Under the pieces are notes generated by a model, which worked only from the letters and a program-made list of their open reading frames with translations, did not search any database and was not told where the DNA came from. From positions 27,463-91,462 of the forward strand of contig JALSQD010000058.1 of the NCBI GenBank assembly GCA_026985615.1: a DNA stretch of 64,000 nt, given 5' to 3'. The position numbers and the translations under genes were made by a program. Shown here one piece after another: positions 26,706 to 34,897 of this stretch. The stretch comes from Thermaceae bacterium. Lineage in GTDB: Bacteria > Deinococcota > Deinococci > Deinococcales > Marinithermaceae. Position 1 is the stretch's first letter. The number at the start of each line of letters is the position of its first letter.

Positions 26706-27460
26706 CGCTGATAGCTCAAAAGCAACCAGTCGCCGTCGCGGCAGCGGCCCTTGGGCACGAAGCCCTCGGCCTCCATGGCCCGGGCCACCACCTCCTCGCG
26801 CTCCGCCAGCACGCCGGTGAGCAGCGCCTGCCCCCCGGGCGCGAGCAGGCGCGCGTAGGCGCTCGCCAGCTCGGCGTGCAGCTCGGCGTAGAGGTTGGCC
26901 ACGATCACGTCGTAGGGCGGGTCGGCCGACTCTACGCTCCCCACCCGAAACTCGAGCGCAACCCCGTTGCGGCGGGCGTTCTCGCAGGCCACGGGGATGA
27001 CGCTGGCGTCGGTGTCCACGCCGAGCGCCTCGGCGCCCAGCCGCGCGGCGGCAATGGCGAGGATGCCCGAGCCCGTACCCACGTCGAGCACCCGCTTGCC
27101 CGCCGGTTCGCGCGCAGCCAGCGCCTCAAGCGCCATCCGCGTGGTCTCGTGGTGTCCGGTGCCGAAGGCCATGCCGGGCTCGATCACCAGCGTCAGCCCG
27201 TCACCGCGCCACTCGTGCCAGGGCGCCAGCACCACGAAGGGGCCGGCCACCACCGGCTCCAGGTCACGCTTCCAGGCTTCGAGCCAGTCTTCGTCGGGAA
27301 GTTCCTGCCAGTTACCGGGCAAGGGCAGCTCCACCCGGTGGGGGAAATAGGCCCAGACCTCGCCGTCCTTTTCCTCGAGCCCCCGCGCCCCCAGGTCGAA
27401 GAGCCGGGGCACGTAGGCGTCCAAGGTATCGAAATTGCCCCGAAGTACGAATACGTGCAT
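26702..27460 (-). CDS. prmA: Ribosomal protein L11 methyltransferase
   Basis: This 252-residue protein has the PrmA signature GMAFGTGHHETTRMALEAL followed by motif I DVGTGSGILAIAAARLG and VANL. It trimethylates amino groups of ribosomal protein L11. The ATG at 27460 (MHVFVLRGNFDT) is preferred to 27493: it matches the Thermus length, and TACAAT ends six bases before it, as in leaderless genes. It is translationally coupled to rsmE. Confidence 0.94.
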   Translation of the reverse strand: MHVFVLRGNFDTLDAYVPRLFDLGARGLEEKDGEVWAYFPHRVELPLPGNWQELPDEDWLEAWKRDLEPVVAGPFVVLAPWHEWRGDGLTLVIEPGMAFGTGHHETTRMALEALAAREPAGKRVLDVGTGSGILAIAAARLGAEALGVDTDASVIPVACENARRNGVALEFRVGSVESADPPYDVIVANLYAELHAELASAYARLLAPGGQALLTGVLAEREEVVARAMEAEGFVPKGRCRDGDWLLLSYQR

Positions 27461-27546
27461 GTAAGCATTGTAAGCCAGAACCGACTGAAACACGAAATAG
27501 GAAGAAACGGCTCCTTATAACATTCACGTACAACTCGGATCGTCGC

Positions 27547-27933
27547 TCACTCACAGAGCCAGCACCGCAGCGCGTCGGCCAGGCGTTCGCCCGGACGCAG
27601 CCCCAGAGCGCGCGCCGGCGCATTGGCGTGGGCGATGACGCCCGAATGCCAGGTGTCGTCCGCCTCGCCGATGCGGGCGCTCTCCGCCGAGACCGCCACC
27701 GCGGCGACGCCGGCCTCCTCCAGCAGGGCGAGCCCAGCGATTCCGGCGGCGTCCTTACCCACCCCGGCGTCGTTAAAGGCCACGAGCGCGGGCCGGTAGG
27801 CGAGCGCGTAGCGCGCCGCGCTCACACCTCCGTGGGAAGCGGTGATCACGACGCCACCCCGCTGCGCCTCACCGCCTTCGGTAACCGAGTCCAGCAGCCA
27901 GACGCGCCGCCCACATACCTCGACACTTTGCAC
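27547..27933 (-). CDS. Conserved hypothetical protein, divergent from an M20 peptidase
   Basis: The 128-residue product is soluble and Gly/Ala-rich, with ordered segments such as GGVVITASHGGVSAARYAL, LVAFNDAGVGKDAAG and ADDTWHSGVIAHAN. The spacing of small residues and the conserved-looking SHGG, NDAG and HSG motifs suggest an enzyme fold, but I cannot name the family. The GTG start at 27933 is preceded by TACTAT with a six-base gap, so the mRNA should be leaderless. It diverges from the M20 gene at a palindromic shared -10 box. Confidence 0.6.
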   Translation of the reverse strand: MQSVEVCGRRVWLLDSVTEGGEAQRGGVVITASHGGVSAARYALAYRPALVAFNDAGVGKDAAGIAGLALLEEAGVAAVAVSAESARIGEADDTWHSGVIAHANAPARALGLRPGERLADALRCWLCE

Positions 27934-27950
27934 GGCCTTATAGTAAGGCC
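27934..27950. promoter_or_regulatory. Palindromic bidirectional -10 element
   Basis: GGCCTTA-TAG-TAAGGCC is a perfect inverted repeat. Read rightward it gives TATAGT (27939-27944) for the M20 gene; read leftward it gives TACTAT (27940-27945) for the small gene starting at 27933. Confidence 0.65.
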
Positions 27951-27963
27951 CAAGGAGAGTTCC

Positions 27964-29271
27964 ATGGAAACCCTGACCGTCACCGAGCTGTTGCAGCGTT
28001 TGATTCGTTTCGACACCACGAACCCACCCGGCCGCGAGCTCGAGGCGATGCGCTGGGTCCAGGGCTGGCTGGAAGCCCAGGGCCACGTTCCCGAGCTGCT
28101 CGCGCGCGACCCCGAGCGCCCGAACCTGATCGTTCGCTTCAAGGGCCGGGGTGAGGCGCCGCCCCTGCTCGTCTACGGACACCTCGACGTGGTGACCACC
28201 GAGGGACAGGACTGGAGCATGCCGCCCTTCGAGGGCGTGGTCAAAAACGGCTTCGTCTGGGGGCGCGGCGCCCTCGACATGAAGGGGGCGGTGGCCATGT
28301 ACCTGAAGGCGGTCACCGAGGCCCACGCCGCGGGCGAGCTGGCCGGCGACGTGGTGCTGGCGCTGGTGAGCGACGAGGAGGCCGGGGGTGACTACGGCGC
28401 GGCCTGGCTGGTAGACGCGCACCCCGAGCGCTTCGAGGGCATCCGCCACGCGCTGGGCGAGTTCGGCGGCTTTAGCATCGACATCGCGGGCAAGCGCTTC
28501 TACCCCGTGATGGTGGCCGAAAAACAGATCAGCTGGCTCGAGCTCACCTTCAGCGGGCCTGCCGGCCACGGCTCGCTCATCCACCGGGGCGGGGCCATGG
28601 CCAAGCTGGGCCAAGCGCTCGTGGCTCTCGACAAGAAGCTCACCCCGGTGCACGTCACCCCGGTGGTCGAACGCATGTTCCGCGAAATCGCCGCCGGCCT
28701 CTCCGGCGCGGCCCGCGCGGGCGTGCTGGCGGCGCTCAAGCCCGCGCTCACCGACCGGGTGCTCGCCTCGCTGGGCGAGGGCGGCAAGGCCTTCCAGCCA
28801 CTCTTCCACAACACCGCGAGCCCTACCATCGTCAGCGGCGGTGACAAGATCAACGTGGCGCCCTCCGAGGTGCGCCTGCAGCTCGACGGGCGGCTTTTGC
28901 CCGGGTTCACGCCCGACGACCTCGTCGCCGAACTCAAAGAGCTCATCCCCGTGCCCTTCGAGGCGCGGGTGGTGCGGCACGACCCCGGGCCCAAGGAGGT
29001 GGACTGGACCCTCTACCCCCTGCTCAAGCAGACGCTTGAGGAGGCCGACCCCGAAGGGCGGGCGGTGCCGCTCCTGCTCAGCGGCGTCACCGATGGCCGC
29101 CACTTCGCCCGGCTCGGCATCCAAACCTACGGCTTTACCCCGATGAAGCTCCCTTCCAACCTCAAGTTCTCGGGGCTCATCCACGCCGCCGACGAGCGCA
29201 TTCCGGTGGAGGCGCTGGAGTTCGGCGTGGACGTGCTGCGGCGCTTCTTCCGCAACTACGGGCGGTCTTGA
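27964..29271 (+). CDS. M20-family metallopeptidase (dipeptidase/deacylase)
   Basis: This 435-residue protein shows M20 signatures: the metal-site segment LLVYGHLDVVTT, WGRGALDMKG and SDEEAGG, plus a dimerisation domain with FSGPAGHGSLIHRGG. Family members hydrolyse dipeptides or N-acyl amino acids using a two-zinc site. The ATG at 27964 has AAGGAGAG six bases upstream; a longer reading frame to the left is rejected because it overlaps the divergent gene. The substrate is not determined. Confidence 0.9.
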   Translation: METLTVTELLQRLIRFDTTNPPGRELEAMRWVQGWLEAQGHVPELLARDPERPNLIVRFKGRGEAPPLLVYGHLDVVTTEGQDWSMPPFEGVVKNGFVWGRGALDMKGAVAMYLKAVTEAHAAGELAGDVVLALVSDEEAGGDYGAAWLVDAHPERFEGIRHALGEFGGFSIDIAGKRFYPVMVAEKQISWLELTFSGPAGHGSLIHRGGAMAKLGQALVALDKKLTPVHVTPVVERMFREIAAGLSGAARAGVLAALKPALTDRVLASLGEGGKAFQPLFHNTASPTIVSGGDKINVAPSEVRLQLDGRLLPGFTPDDLVAELKELIPVPFEARVVRHDPGPKEVDWTLYPLLKQTLEEADPEGRAVPLLLSGVTDGRHFARLGIQTYGFTPMKLPSNLKFSGLIHAADERIPVEALEFGVDVLRRFFRNYGRS

Positions 29272-29310
29272 GCCGCGCACGCAGCCGCTGCGCGAACGTA
29301 TACTGTAGCC

Positions 29311-29787
29311 ATGCTTAGCTGGCTAGACGTCCTGGCGATCACCGTGGCCGCCCTGGCCACGGCGCTGGGCGTGCGCCGCGGCGGTGGCTTCTTGCTGGCA
29401 CTGCCGATCGCCCTGGCCCTCTACTGGCTGGGGCTCGACTACGTGCCCTCGTCCTCCTGGCTGCCGCTCCTTGGCTTCGGCAGCGGCCTGGTCGCGGCCT
29501 TGCTCTCGGGGCTGCTGCCCTTCACCATGCCCTACAAGCTCGACGGCGTCCTGGGCGGCATCGCCGGCTTCGTCTGGGGAGCGCTGCTGGCGATGACGCT
29601 ATGGGTGGGCCTGCCCTCGGAGTACAGCCCCGCCACCGGCGCCATCCGCTACCCGACCCTCTCCACCCCGCCCCTCATCCAGGACGCGGTGGCCTCGAGC
29701 CCCTTCGCGCCCAAGCTCTTCGCCTTCACCTGGAGCCACCCCGTGGCCCGCAAGCTCTTCCTCGGCACCTCCGCGCCGGTGCGCTAG
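29311..29787 (+). CDS. CvpA-like small membrane protein of unknown function
   Basis: This 158-residue protein has about four hydrophobic helices in its first two thirds (LSWLDVLAITVAALATALGV onward) and a soluble C-terminal tail. The topology is like CvpA-family proteins, but similarity by eye is only suggestive. TATACT ends six bases before the ATG and no Shine-Dalgarno is present, so it is likely leaderless. It is convergent with pfkA. Confidence 0.6.
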   Translation: MLSWLDVLAITVAALATALGVRRGGGFLLALPIALALYWLGLDYVPSSSWLPLLGFGSGLVAALLSGLLPFTMPYKLDGVLGGIAGFVWGALLAMTLWVGLPSEYSPATGAIRYPTLSTPPLIQDAVASSPFAPKLFAFTWSHPVARKLFLGTSAPVR

Positions 29788-29790
29788 CCC

Positions 29791-30759
29791 CTACTCGGCC
29801 AGCACGTTCGCGAGCTCGTAGAGGCTCTTACGGATGGGTTTGCGCCGTTCCACCGCCTCGGCCAGCGGGGTGAGCGAGATCTCCCCTTCCACTTCGCCCA
29901 GCATGACGCCGCTGGTGCCCGCCACCAGCGTCTCGGCCGCGGCCGCCCCCAGGCGACTGGCGAGCACCCGGTCCTTGGCCGTGGGCGAGCCGCCGCGCTG
30001 AATGTGGCCCAACACGGTCACCCGTCCCTCGAAGGGGTGGATCTCCTGCGCCGCCTTCATGAGCGTGTCGGCCCCGCCCGGATAGGCCCCCTCGGCCACC
30101 ACGATGATCGAGGAGTGCTTGCCCTTGGCCTCGGAAACGCGGATCTGCTCGGCGATCTCCTCGGGCCCGATGGGGATCTCGGGCAGGGCGATGACCTCGG
30201 CGCCGCCCGCAAGCCCTACGTCGAGGGCGATGAAGCCGGCGTGGCGCCCCATTACCTCGATGAAGAAGACGCGCTCGTGGCTGGCCGCGGTGTCGCGGAT
30301 GCGGTCAATGGCGTCGAGGGCGGTGTTGACCGCGGTGTCGAAGCCAATGGTGAAGTCGGTGCCGTAGAGGTCGTTGTCGATCGTCCCCGGAACGCCCACC
30401 ACCGGAATGCGGTGCTCCTGGGTCAGCTTGATGGCGCCGCGGAAGGTGCCGTCGCCGCCAATGGCCACCAGGCCGTCGATGCCGGCCTTGGTGAGCTGCC
30501 GGGCCGCCTCGGCCCGCCCTTCTTCGGTCATGAAGGCTTTGCTGCGGGCGGTGCGTAGGATCGTCCCCCCGCGCTGGATGATGTTGGCCACGTCGCGCGG
30601 CGAGAGCGGCACGAACTCCCCTTCGATCATGCCCGCGTAGCCGCGGCGGATACCCACTACCTCGATCTCGTTGGACGCCAGCCAGCGCACCACCGCGCGC
30701 AGCGCCGCATTCATGCCGGGGGCGTCGCCCCCGCTGGTGAATACCCCGATCTTCTTCAT
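29791..30759 (-). CDS. pfkA: ATP-dependent 6-phosphofructokinase
   Basis: This 322-residue enzyme has the bacterial PfkA motifs TSGGDAPGMNAALR near the start, GGDGTFRGA (ATP/Mg) and VPGTIDNDLYGTD with the catalytic aspartate, then EVMGRHAG. Glycine rather than lysine follows the GGDG motif, pointing to ATP rather than pyrophosphate as donor. It phosphorylates fructose 6-phosphate in glycolysis. Its ATG overlaps the rsmI stop by 4 bp. Confidence 0.96.
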   Translation of the reverse strand: MKKIGVFTSGGDAPGMNAALRAVVRWLASNEIEVVGIRRGYAGMIEGEFVPLSPRDVANIIQRGGTILRTARSKAFMTEEGRAEAARQLTKAGIDGLVAIGGDGTFRGAIKLTQEHRIPVVGVPGTIDNDLYGTDFTIGFDTAVNTALDAIDRIRDTAASHERVFFIEVMGRHAGFIALDVGLAGGAEVIALPEIPIGPEEIAEQIRVSEAKGKHSSIIVVAEGAYPGGADTLMKAAQEIHPFEGRVTVLGHIQRGGSPTAKDRVLASRLGAAAAETLVAGTSGVMLGEVEGEISLTPLAEAVERRKPIRKSLYELANVLAE

Positions 30760-31556
30760 GCGTCCTCCTTGTAGGCGAGCTGGCGCGCCCGGTTGCGCGC
30801 CACCCCCGCCGCTTCCAAAGCCTCCGCCAGCGCGCGCCCCGAAAGCCCCTCGGCGCGCAGCTGGGCGAGCAGCGCCTCCGCGTCGGGCTCCGCCGGAATC
30901 GCCTGGCGCGGCCCCAGCACGAGTACGAACTCGCCCCGCGGCTCGGCGAAGCGGCCTACCGTCTCACCCAACCGCCCGCGCCAGACCTCCTCGTGACGCT
31001 TGCTCAGCTCCCGCGCCACCGCCACCGGGTGGTCCTTGCCGTAGAGCGCGATCAGGTCGCGCAGGGTGGTCTGGAGCCGGTGGGGCGCCTCGTAGAGCAC
31101 CACCGTGCGCTCCTCCCCCGCCAGCGCCTCTAGCCGCTTCTTCCGCGCCTTGCCCGCCGGCGGCAGGAAGCCCTCGAAGACGAAGCGGGCCGTAGGCAGC
31201 CCCGAGGCCACCAGCGCCGGGACGAACGCGGTCGGCCCGGGCAGCACCTCCACCTCCGCCCCCTGGGCGTAGGCCCAGCGCACCAGCTCGGCTCCCGGAT
31301 CGCTGATGCCGGGCGTGCCCGCGTCGCTGGCGTAGGCGACCACCTCGTAGTCCGCCAGCACCCACTCGGCACGATCCATGGTGTGCTGGTCGAGCCGCAC
31401 CAGCGGCGTGGCGATGCCGTAGTGCCGCAGCAGCTTGGCGGTGCGGCGGGTGTCCTCGCAGGCCACCACGTCGGCCTCCTTCAGTGCCTCGAGCGCCCGC
31501 AGGGTCACGTCACCGAGGTTGCCGATCGGCGTGGGCACAAGTACCAGCCTGCGCAC
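30756..31556 (-). CDS. rsmI: 16S rRNA 2'-O-ribose C1402 methyltransferase RsmI
   Basis: This 266-residue protein has the tetrapyrrole-methylase-like fold of RsmI: LVPTPIGNLGDVTLRALEAL at the N-terminus, ACEDTRRTAKLLRHY, and YASDAGTPGISDPGAELV. It methylates the ribose of C1402 in the 16S decoding centre. The GTG start has TAGGAT ending seven bases upstream and no ribosome site, so leaderless translation is likely. It is the first gene of an rsmI-pfkA pair. Confidence 0.94.
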   Translation of the reverse strand: MRRLVLVPTPIGNLGDVTLRALEALKEADVVACEDTRRTAKLLRHYGIATPLVRLDQHTMDRAEWVLADYEVVAYASDAGTPGISDPGAELVRWAYAQGAEVEVLPGPTAFVPALVASGLPTARFVFEGFLPPAGKARKKRLEALAGEERTVVLYEAPHRLQTTLRDLIALYGKDHPVAVARELSKRHEEVWRGRLGETVGRFAEPRGEFVLVLGPRQAIPAEPDAEALLAQLRAEGLSGRALAEALEAAGVARNRARQLAYKEDA

Positions 31557-31566
31557 AAGGCTTATC

Positions 31567-32424
31567 CTACTCCACGCCCCGCGCGGCAGAGCCCCCGCGG
31601 TCGCGCTGAACCAGCAGGATGGCCAGCACGATCAGCGCCCCACCCAGCCAGCCGCGCAACCCCAAGACCTCGCCGAGGACGAAGTAGGCAAAGATCGCCG
31701 CCCACACCGGCTCCATCGAGTAGACCACCGCCGCCTCGGGCGCGGGCACGCTACGCTGCCCCAGCGCCATCAGCCAGGTGGTGAGCGCGGTGGCCGCCAC
31801 CCCCAAATAGAGCACCGCGCCCCATGGGACCTCCAGGCCGCCGAGCGCGGCTAGGTCGCCGCTCACCCAGGCCCAGCCGCCCACGAGCACGGTGAGCCAG
31901 ACGAGCTGCGTCAGGGTCAGCGCCAAAGCGTCGTGGCGCAGGGTGTGGTGCTCGAGCCGCAAGATGTAGATGGCGTAGGTCACCGCGGTGGCCAGCGTCC
32001 AGAGGTCGCCGGCGTTGGGCGGGCTGCCGTCGTAGGCGAGCAGCCCCACGCCCACGAAGCTGAGCGCCGCCCCCACCCAGATCCAAGTCGCCACCCGCCG
32101 CCCTAAAAGCCCGGCGAAGACCGGCACCAGCACCACGCTGAGCGCGGTAATGAAGGCGCTGCGCCCGGCGGTGGTGTAAAGCAGCCCGATGGTCTGGGTG
32201 GCGTAGCCGAGCGCCGCCCAGAAGCCAAGGTCAAAGCCCGGCCACCAAGCCCGGCGGGCGCGCCGCCAAACCGGTAGGAAGAAGACCGCCCCCACGGCGA
32301 AGCGCAGGAGCATCAGCAGGCTGGGGGGAAAGTCCTCGAGCGCCCCCTTGACCACCACGAAGGTCGAGCCCCAGATCAGCGTGACGAGCGTGAGGGCGGC
32401 GAGGCCGCGCAGGTGGGCGTTCAC
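31567..32424 (-). CDS. EamA/DMT-superfamily transporter
   Basis: This 285-residue protein has ten hydrophobic helices in two EamA repeats (TLIWGSTFVVVKGALEDFPP in the first, SMEPVWAAIFAYFVLGEVL in the second). The family exports amino acids, nucleobases or other metabolites; the substrate is unknown. The GTG start at 32424 is preceded by TACACT with a seven-base gap, suggesting leaderless expression. It is followed by rsmI 10 bp further on. Confidence 0.85.
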   Translation of the reverse strand: MNAHLRGLAALTLVTLIWGSTFVVVKGALEDFPPSLLMLLRFAVGAVFFLPVWRRARRAWWPGFDLGFWAALGYATQTIGLLYTTAGRSAFITALSVVLVPVFAGLLGRRVATWIWVGAALSFVGVGLLAYDGSPPNAGDLWTLATAVTYAIYILRLEHHTLRHDALALTLTQLVWLTVLVGGWAWVSGDLAALGGLEVPWGAVLYLGVAATALTTWLMALGQRSVPAPEAAVVYSMEPVWAAIFAYFVLGEVLGLRGWLGGALIVLAILLVQRDRGGSAARGVE

Positions 32425-32446
32425 GGAGGCCAGTGTACAACGGCGC

Positions 32447-32683
32447 TCAGCGCCCGTGACCCCCGAGCCACCAGGCCAGCAGGTTGAATAGCAGGGTGAG
32501 CCCCAGGCTCACGAGCAGCATGGAGGTGATGGGCGCGAAGACGCGCACGCCGTCGCGCTCGATGCGCACGTCGCCGGGGAGGTGACCGAACCAGGAGAGC
32601 GCCCCCGGCAGCCAGACCAGCAAAGCCCCCACGAGCGCGAGCAGCAGACCCAGCAGGATTAGCAGGCGTCCCAGGGCGTCCAT
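32447..32683 (-). CDS. DUF2905-type two-helix membrane protein
   Basis: This 78-residue protein begins MDALGRLLILLGLLLALVGA and has a first membrane helix, a short loop with LPGDVRIERDGVRVFAP, and a second helix. The loop pattern GxLPGDIRIER and the length match the DUF2905 family. Its function is unknown. The ATG at 32683 is chosen because CATAAT ends six bases upstream; the frame upstream of it is not protein-like. It diverges from the GNAT gene at 32754. Confidence 0.75.
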   Translation of the reverse strand: MDALGRLLILLGLLLALVGALLVWLPGALSWFGHLPGDVRIERDGVRVFAPITSMLLVSLGLTLLFNLLAWWLGGHGR

Positions 32684-32753
32684 GCCCCCATTATGCCGCG
32701 CCAGCTTGAATCCAGTCCGCCTGCGGCGCGCGGCGAGCGGGTAACGTAGACCT

Positions 32754-33557
32754 ATGGTCGAGGTACGCGAAGCCCAGGGCGTGGACGAGGTGATGCTCAC
32801 CGAAGACCTGCAGATCGCCGCCTGGCGTTTCAGCGAACGCGAGATCGCTCCCCACTCCGCCCTGGTCGCCAGCCAGCACTCCGGGGGCCTCGTCGCCCTC
32901 GCCTGGGCCGGCCGCGAGGCCGTGGGTTTCGTTTGGGGCTTCCCCGCCTACGAAGGGGGGCGCGTCTGGCTCCACTCCCACCAGATGGGCGTGCGCCCCG
33001 AGTGGCAGGGCAAGGGCGTGGCCCTGGCCCTCAAGCGCTTTCAACGCACCTGGTCGCTCGAGCGCGGCCTCGACGTGGTCACCTGGACCTTCGACCCGCT
33101 GCTCACCAAGAACGCCCGCTTCAACCTAGGCAAGCTCGGCGCCTGGGCGGGGCGCTACTACACCGACTTCTACGGGCTGCGCACCGGCCTCTACGCCGGA
33201 ATCCCCGCCGACCGGCTGCTCGTGACCTGGGAGCTGGAGGACGCCCGGGTGCGCGAGCGCCTGCGCCACATCCCGCCGCCGCCCGAGCCCGAGGGCGAGC
33301 CGCTGGCGCGTACCCGCGGCGAGGGCCTGGCCCTCGCGCCCGAAAAGGTCTGCACCCCCAGCGCCGAACGCGTCTACCTGGAGGTGCCGCCCGACATCGA
33401 GGCGCTCAAGGCCGCCGACCTGGGCCTGGCCGAGGCCTGGCGCCTCTTCACCCGCGAGGCCTTCACCTGGGCTTTCGCCCATGGCTACCGCGCCGTCGAC
33501 CTGGCGCGCCGGGACGAGCGCGTCTTCTATCAGCTGGAGCGCTCGCCGGCTCCCTGA
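32754..33557 (+). CDS. GNAT-superfamily protein (COG3375-like)
   Basis: This 267-residue protein has an acetyl-CoA-binding-like segment HSHQMGVRPEWQGKGVALAL followed by TWTFDPLLTKNARFN and LGAWAGRYYTDFYG, features of a predicted GNAT subfamily longer than usual. The substrate is unknown. TAACGT ends six bases before the ATG, with no ribosome site. Its last 28 bp overlap the convergent ROK kinase gene. Confidence 0.8.
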   Translation: MVEVREAQGVDEVMLTEDLQIAAWRFSEREIAPHSALVASQHSGGLVALAWAGREAVGFVWGFPAYEGGRVWLHSHQMGVRPEWQGKGVALALKRFQRTWSLERGLDVVTWTFDPLLTKNARFNLGKLGAWAGRYYTDFYGLRTGLYAGIPADRLLVTWELEDARVRERLRHIPPPPEPEGEPLARTRGEGLALAPEKVCTPSAERVYLEVPPDIEALKAADLGLAEAWRLFTREAFTWAFAHGYRAVDLARRDERVFYQLERSPAP

Positions 33558-34435
33558 GCGGCGAGGGCGGCGCCCACCACGCCCGCCCGCTCGCCCAGCT
33601 CGGCCCGGCGCAGCGCCGCGATGCGCCAGCCGCGGGCATGCTCGGCGAAGGCCCGGCGCACCTCGGCGAGAAAGGCCTCGCCGCCGCCGTGGACCACGCC
33701 GCCCCCGAGCACGATGACCTCGGGGTCGAAGAGCTTCTGGGCGTCCGCCAGCGCCTGACCCAGATAGCCCGCCGCGCCCCCGACGAGCTCGAGCGCCTTG
33801 GGGTCGCGCGCCCGCCAGCGTTCGAAGAGCTGCGGCGTCGTCACCGCCTCGGCGTAGGCGTAGCTGGCGTCGCGCGCCAGCGCGCGCCCGCTGGCCACCG
33901 CCTCCAGGCAGCCGCGGTTGCCGCAGCCGCACACCGGCCCCCCGGGCAGCACGGTCACGTGGCCCAGCTCGCCCGCCTGGCCGAAGGCGCCGCGCCAGAC
34001 CCGGTCGCCGACAACGAGCCCACCGCCGATCCCGGTGGAAACGGTCACGAAGAGCGAGGAAGCCGCGCCCCGGGCCGCGCCCAGGTGGTGCTCGGCCAGC
34101 GCCGCGGCGTTGGCGTCGTTCTCCAGGACCACCGGAAGCCCCAGCGCCTCCTCCAGTCGTGGCCCCAGCGGCACGTCCTGGAAGTGGGGAATGTTGGGGG
34201 CGAAACGCACCGTGCCGGTGGCAAAATCGATGGGCCCCGGCGTACCCACCCCCACCGCGCGCACCGGCACGTCGGCGCGGTCGAGCGCCTCGCGGGCCAG
34301 CGCGATCATGGTGGCGAAAACGTCCTCGGCCCCGCTCTGCGGCGTGGCCGCGCGGGCGCTGTAGACGAGCCGGTCCTTGTCCAGCACCCCCAGCGCGATC
34401 TTGGTCCCGCCCAGATCAATCCCCAGCGTCGCCAC
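33530..34435 (-). CDS. ROK-family sugar kinase (glucokinase-like)
   Basis: This 301-residue protein has the phosphate loop GIDLGGTKIALGV, the catalytic-site segment ENDANAAALAEHH, the glycine motif TVSTGIGGG and the zinc motif CGCGNRGCLE. ROK kinases phosphorylate glucose or related hexoses; glucokinase is the likeliest role. There is no N-terminal helix-turn-helix, so it is not a ROK repressor. The GTG at 34435 has GGAGGG upstream. It overlaps the preceding small gene by 20 bp. Confidence 0.88.
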   Translation of the reverse strand: MATLGIDLGGTKIALGVLDKDRLVYSARAATPQSGAEDVFATMIALAREALDRADVPVRAVGVGTPGPIDFATGTVRFAPNIPHFQDVPLGPRLEEALGLPVVLENDANAAALAEHHLGAARGAASSLFVTVSTGIGGGLVVGDRVWRGAFGQAGELGHVTVLPGGPVCGCGNRGCLEAVASGRALARDASYAYAEAVTTPQLFERWRARDPKALELVGGAAGYLGQALADAQKLFDPEVIVLGGGVVHGGGEAFLAEVRRAFAEHARGWRIAALRRAELGERAGVVGAALAAQGAGERSS

Positions 34436-34658
34436 CGTTGCCCTCCAACCAGGCGCGCGCCTCGGCCTCGGCCGCCTCGGGCACCCAGACCCCGACCCGG
34501 CCCACGCCCTCGGGCATGAGGCCGCTAAAGTCGGAGAAGGGGCCGAAAATCCGCGCGGCGATGCCGGCCGCGCGCAGCCGCTCCACCCAGCCCTCTGCCA
34601 GCGGCGCCTCGCACTCAAGCAGGAGCACGTAGTCCACCCCCGCGTGGTGCTTCTTCAC
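34416..34658 (-). CDS. DUF2007-like small protein, copy 2
   Basis: The 80-residue product begins MKKHHAGVDYVLLLECEAPL and has an alpha/beta pattern ending in VGVWVPEAAEAEARAWLEG, which fits the DUF2007 layout (LRAAGIAA, then a VxVPE segment). It overlaps the upstream copy by 4 bp (ATGA) and runs 20 bp into the ROK gene. Function unknown; possibly a ligand-binding or signalling module. Confidence 0.6.
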   Translation of the reverse strand: MKKHHAGVDYVLLLECEAPLAEGWVERLRAAGIAARIFGPFSDFSGLMPEGVGRVGVWVPEAAEAEARAWLEGNGGDAGD

Positions 34659-34897
34659 GCGTCCTCCTCCAGGCGCAGCAGCCGGCGGGCGTGCTCAAGC
34701 TGGTCCTCGGGCACCCACAGCGAGGTGGGCGTGAGCGTGGGCAGCATCCCCTCCAGCTCCACCGGCGGGCGGTCGATCTCGGCGGGAATGCCCGCCGCGC
34801 GCAGCTCGGCGGCGAAGCCGTCCACGATGGGCCGCTCGCCGAAGAGCAAGAAGGCGTAGACCGTACCGCCGATCCTGCGGGTCTTAGGCGCGTCCAT
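34655..34897 (-). CDS. DUF2007-like small protein, copy 1
   Basis: Also 80 residues, beginning MDAPKTRRIGGTVYAFLLFG, with LRAAGIPAEIDRPPVEL and SLWVPEDQLEHARRLLRLEE. It shares the domain layout of the next gene, suggesting an old tandem duplication. The start at 34897 carries GGAGGTG. It overlaps the M20 peptidase gene by 14 bp and is probably part of the rlmB-M20-DUF2007-ROK run. Function unknown. Confidence 0.6.
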   Translation of the reverse strand: MDAPKTRRIGGTVYAFLLFGERPIVDGFAAELRAAGIPAEIDRPPVELEGMLPTLTPTSLWVPEDQLEHARRLLRLEEDA

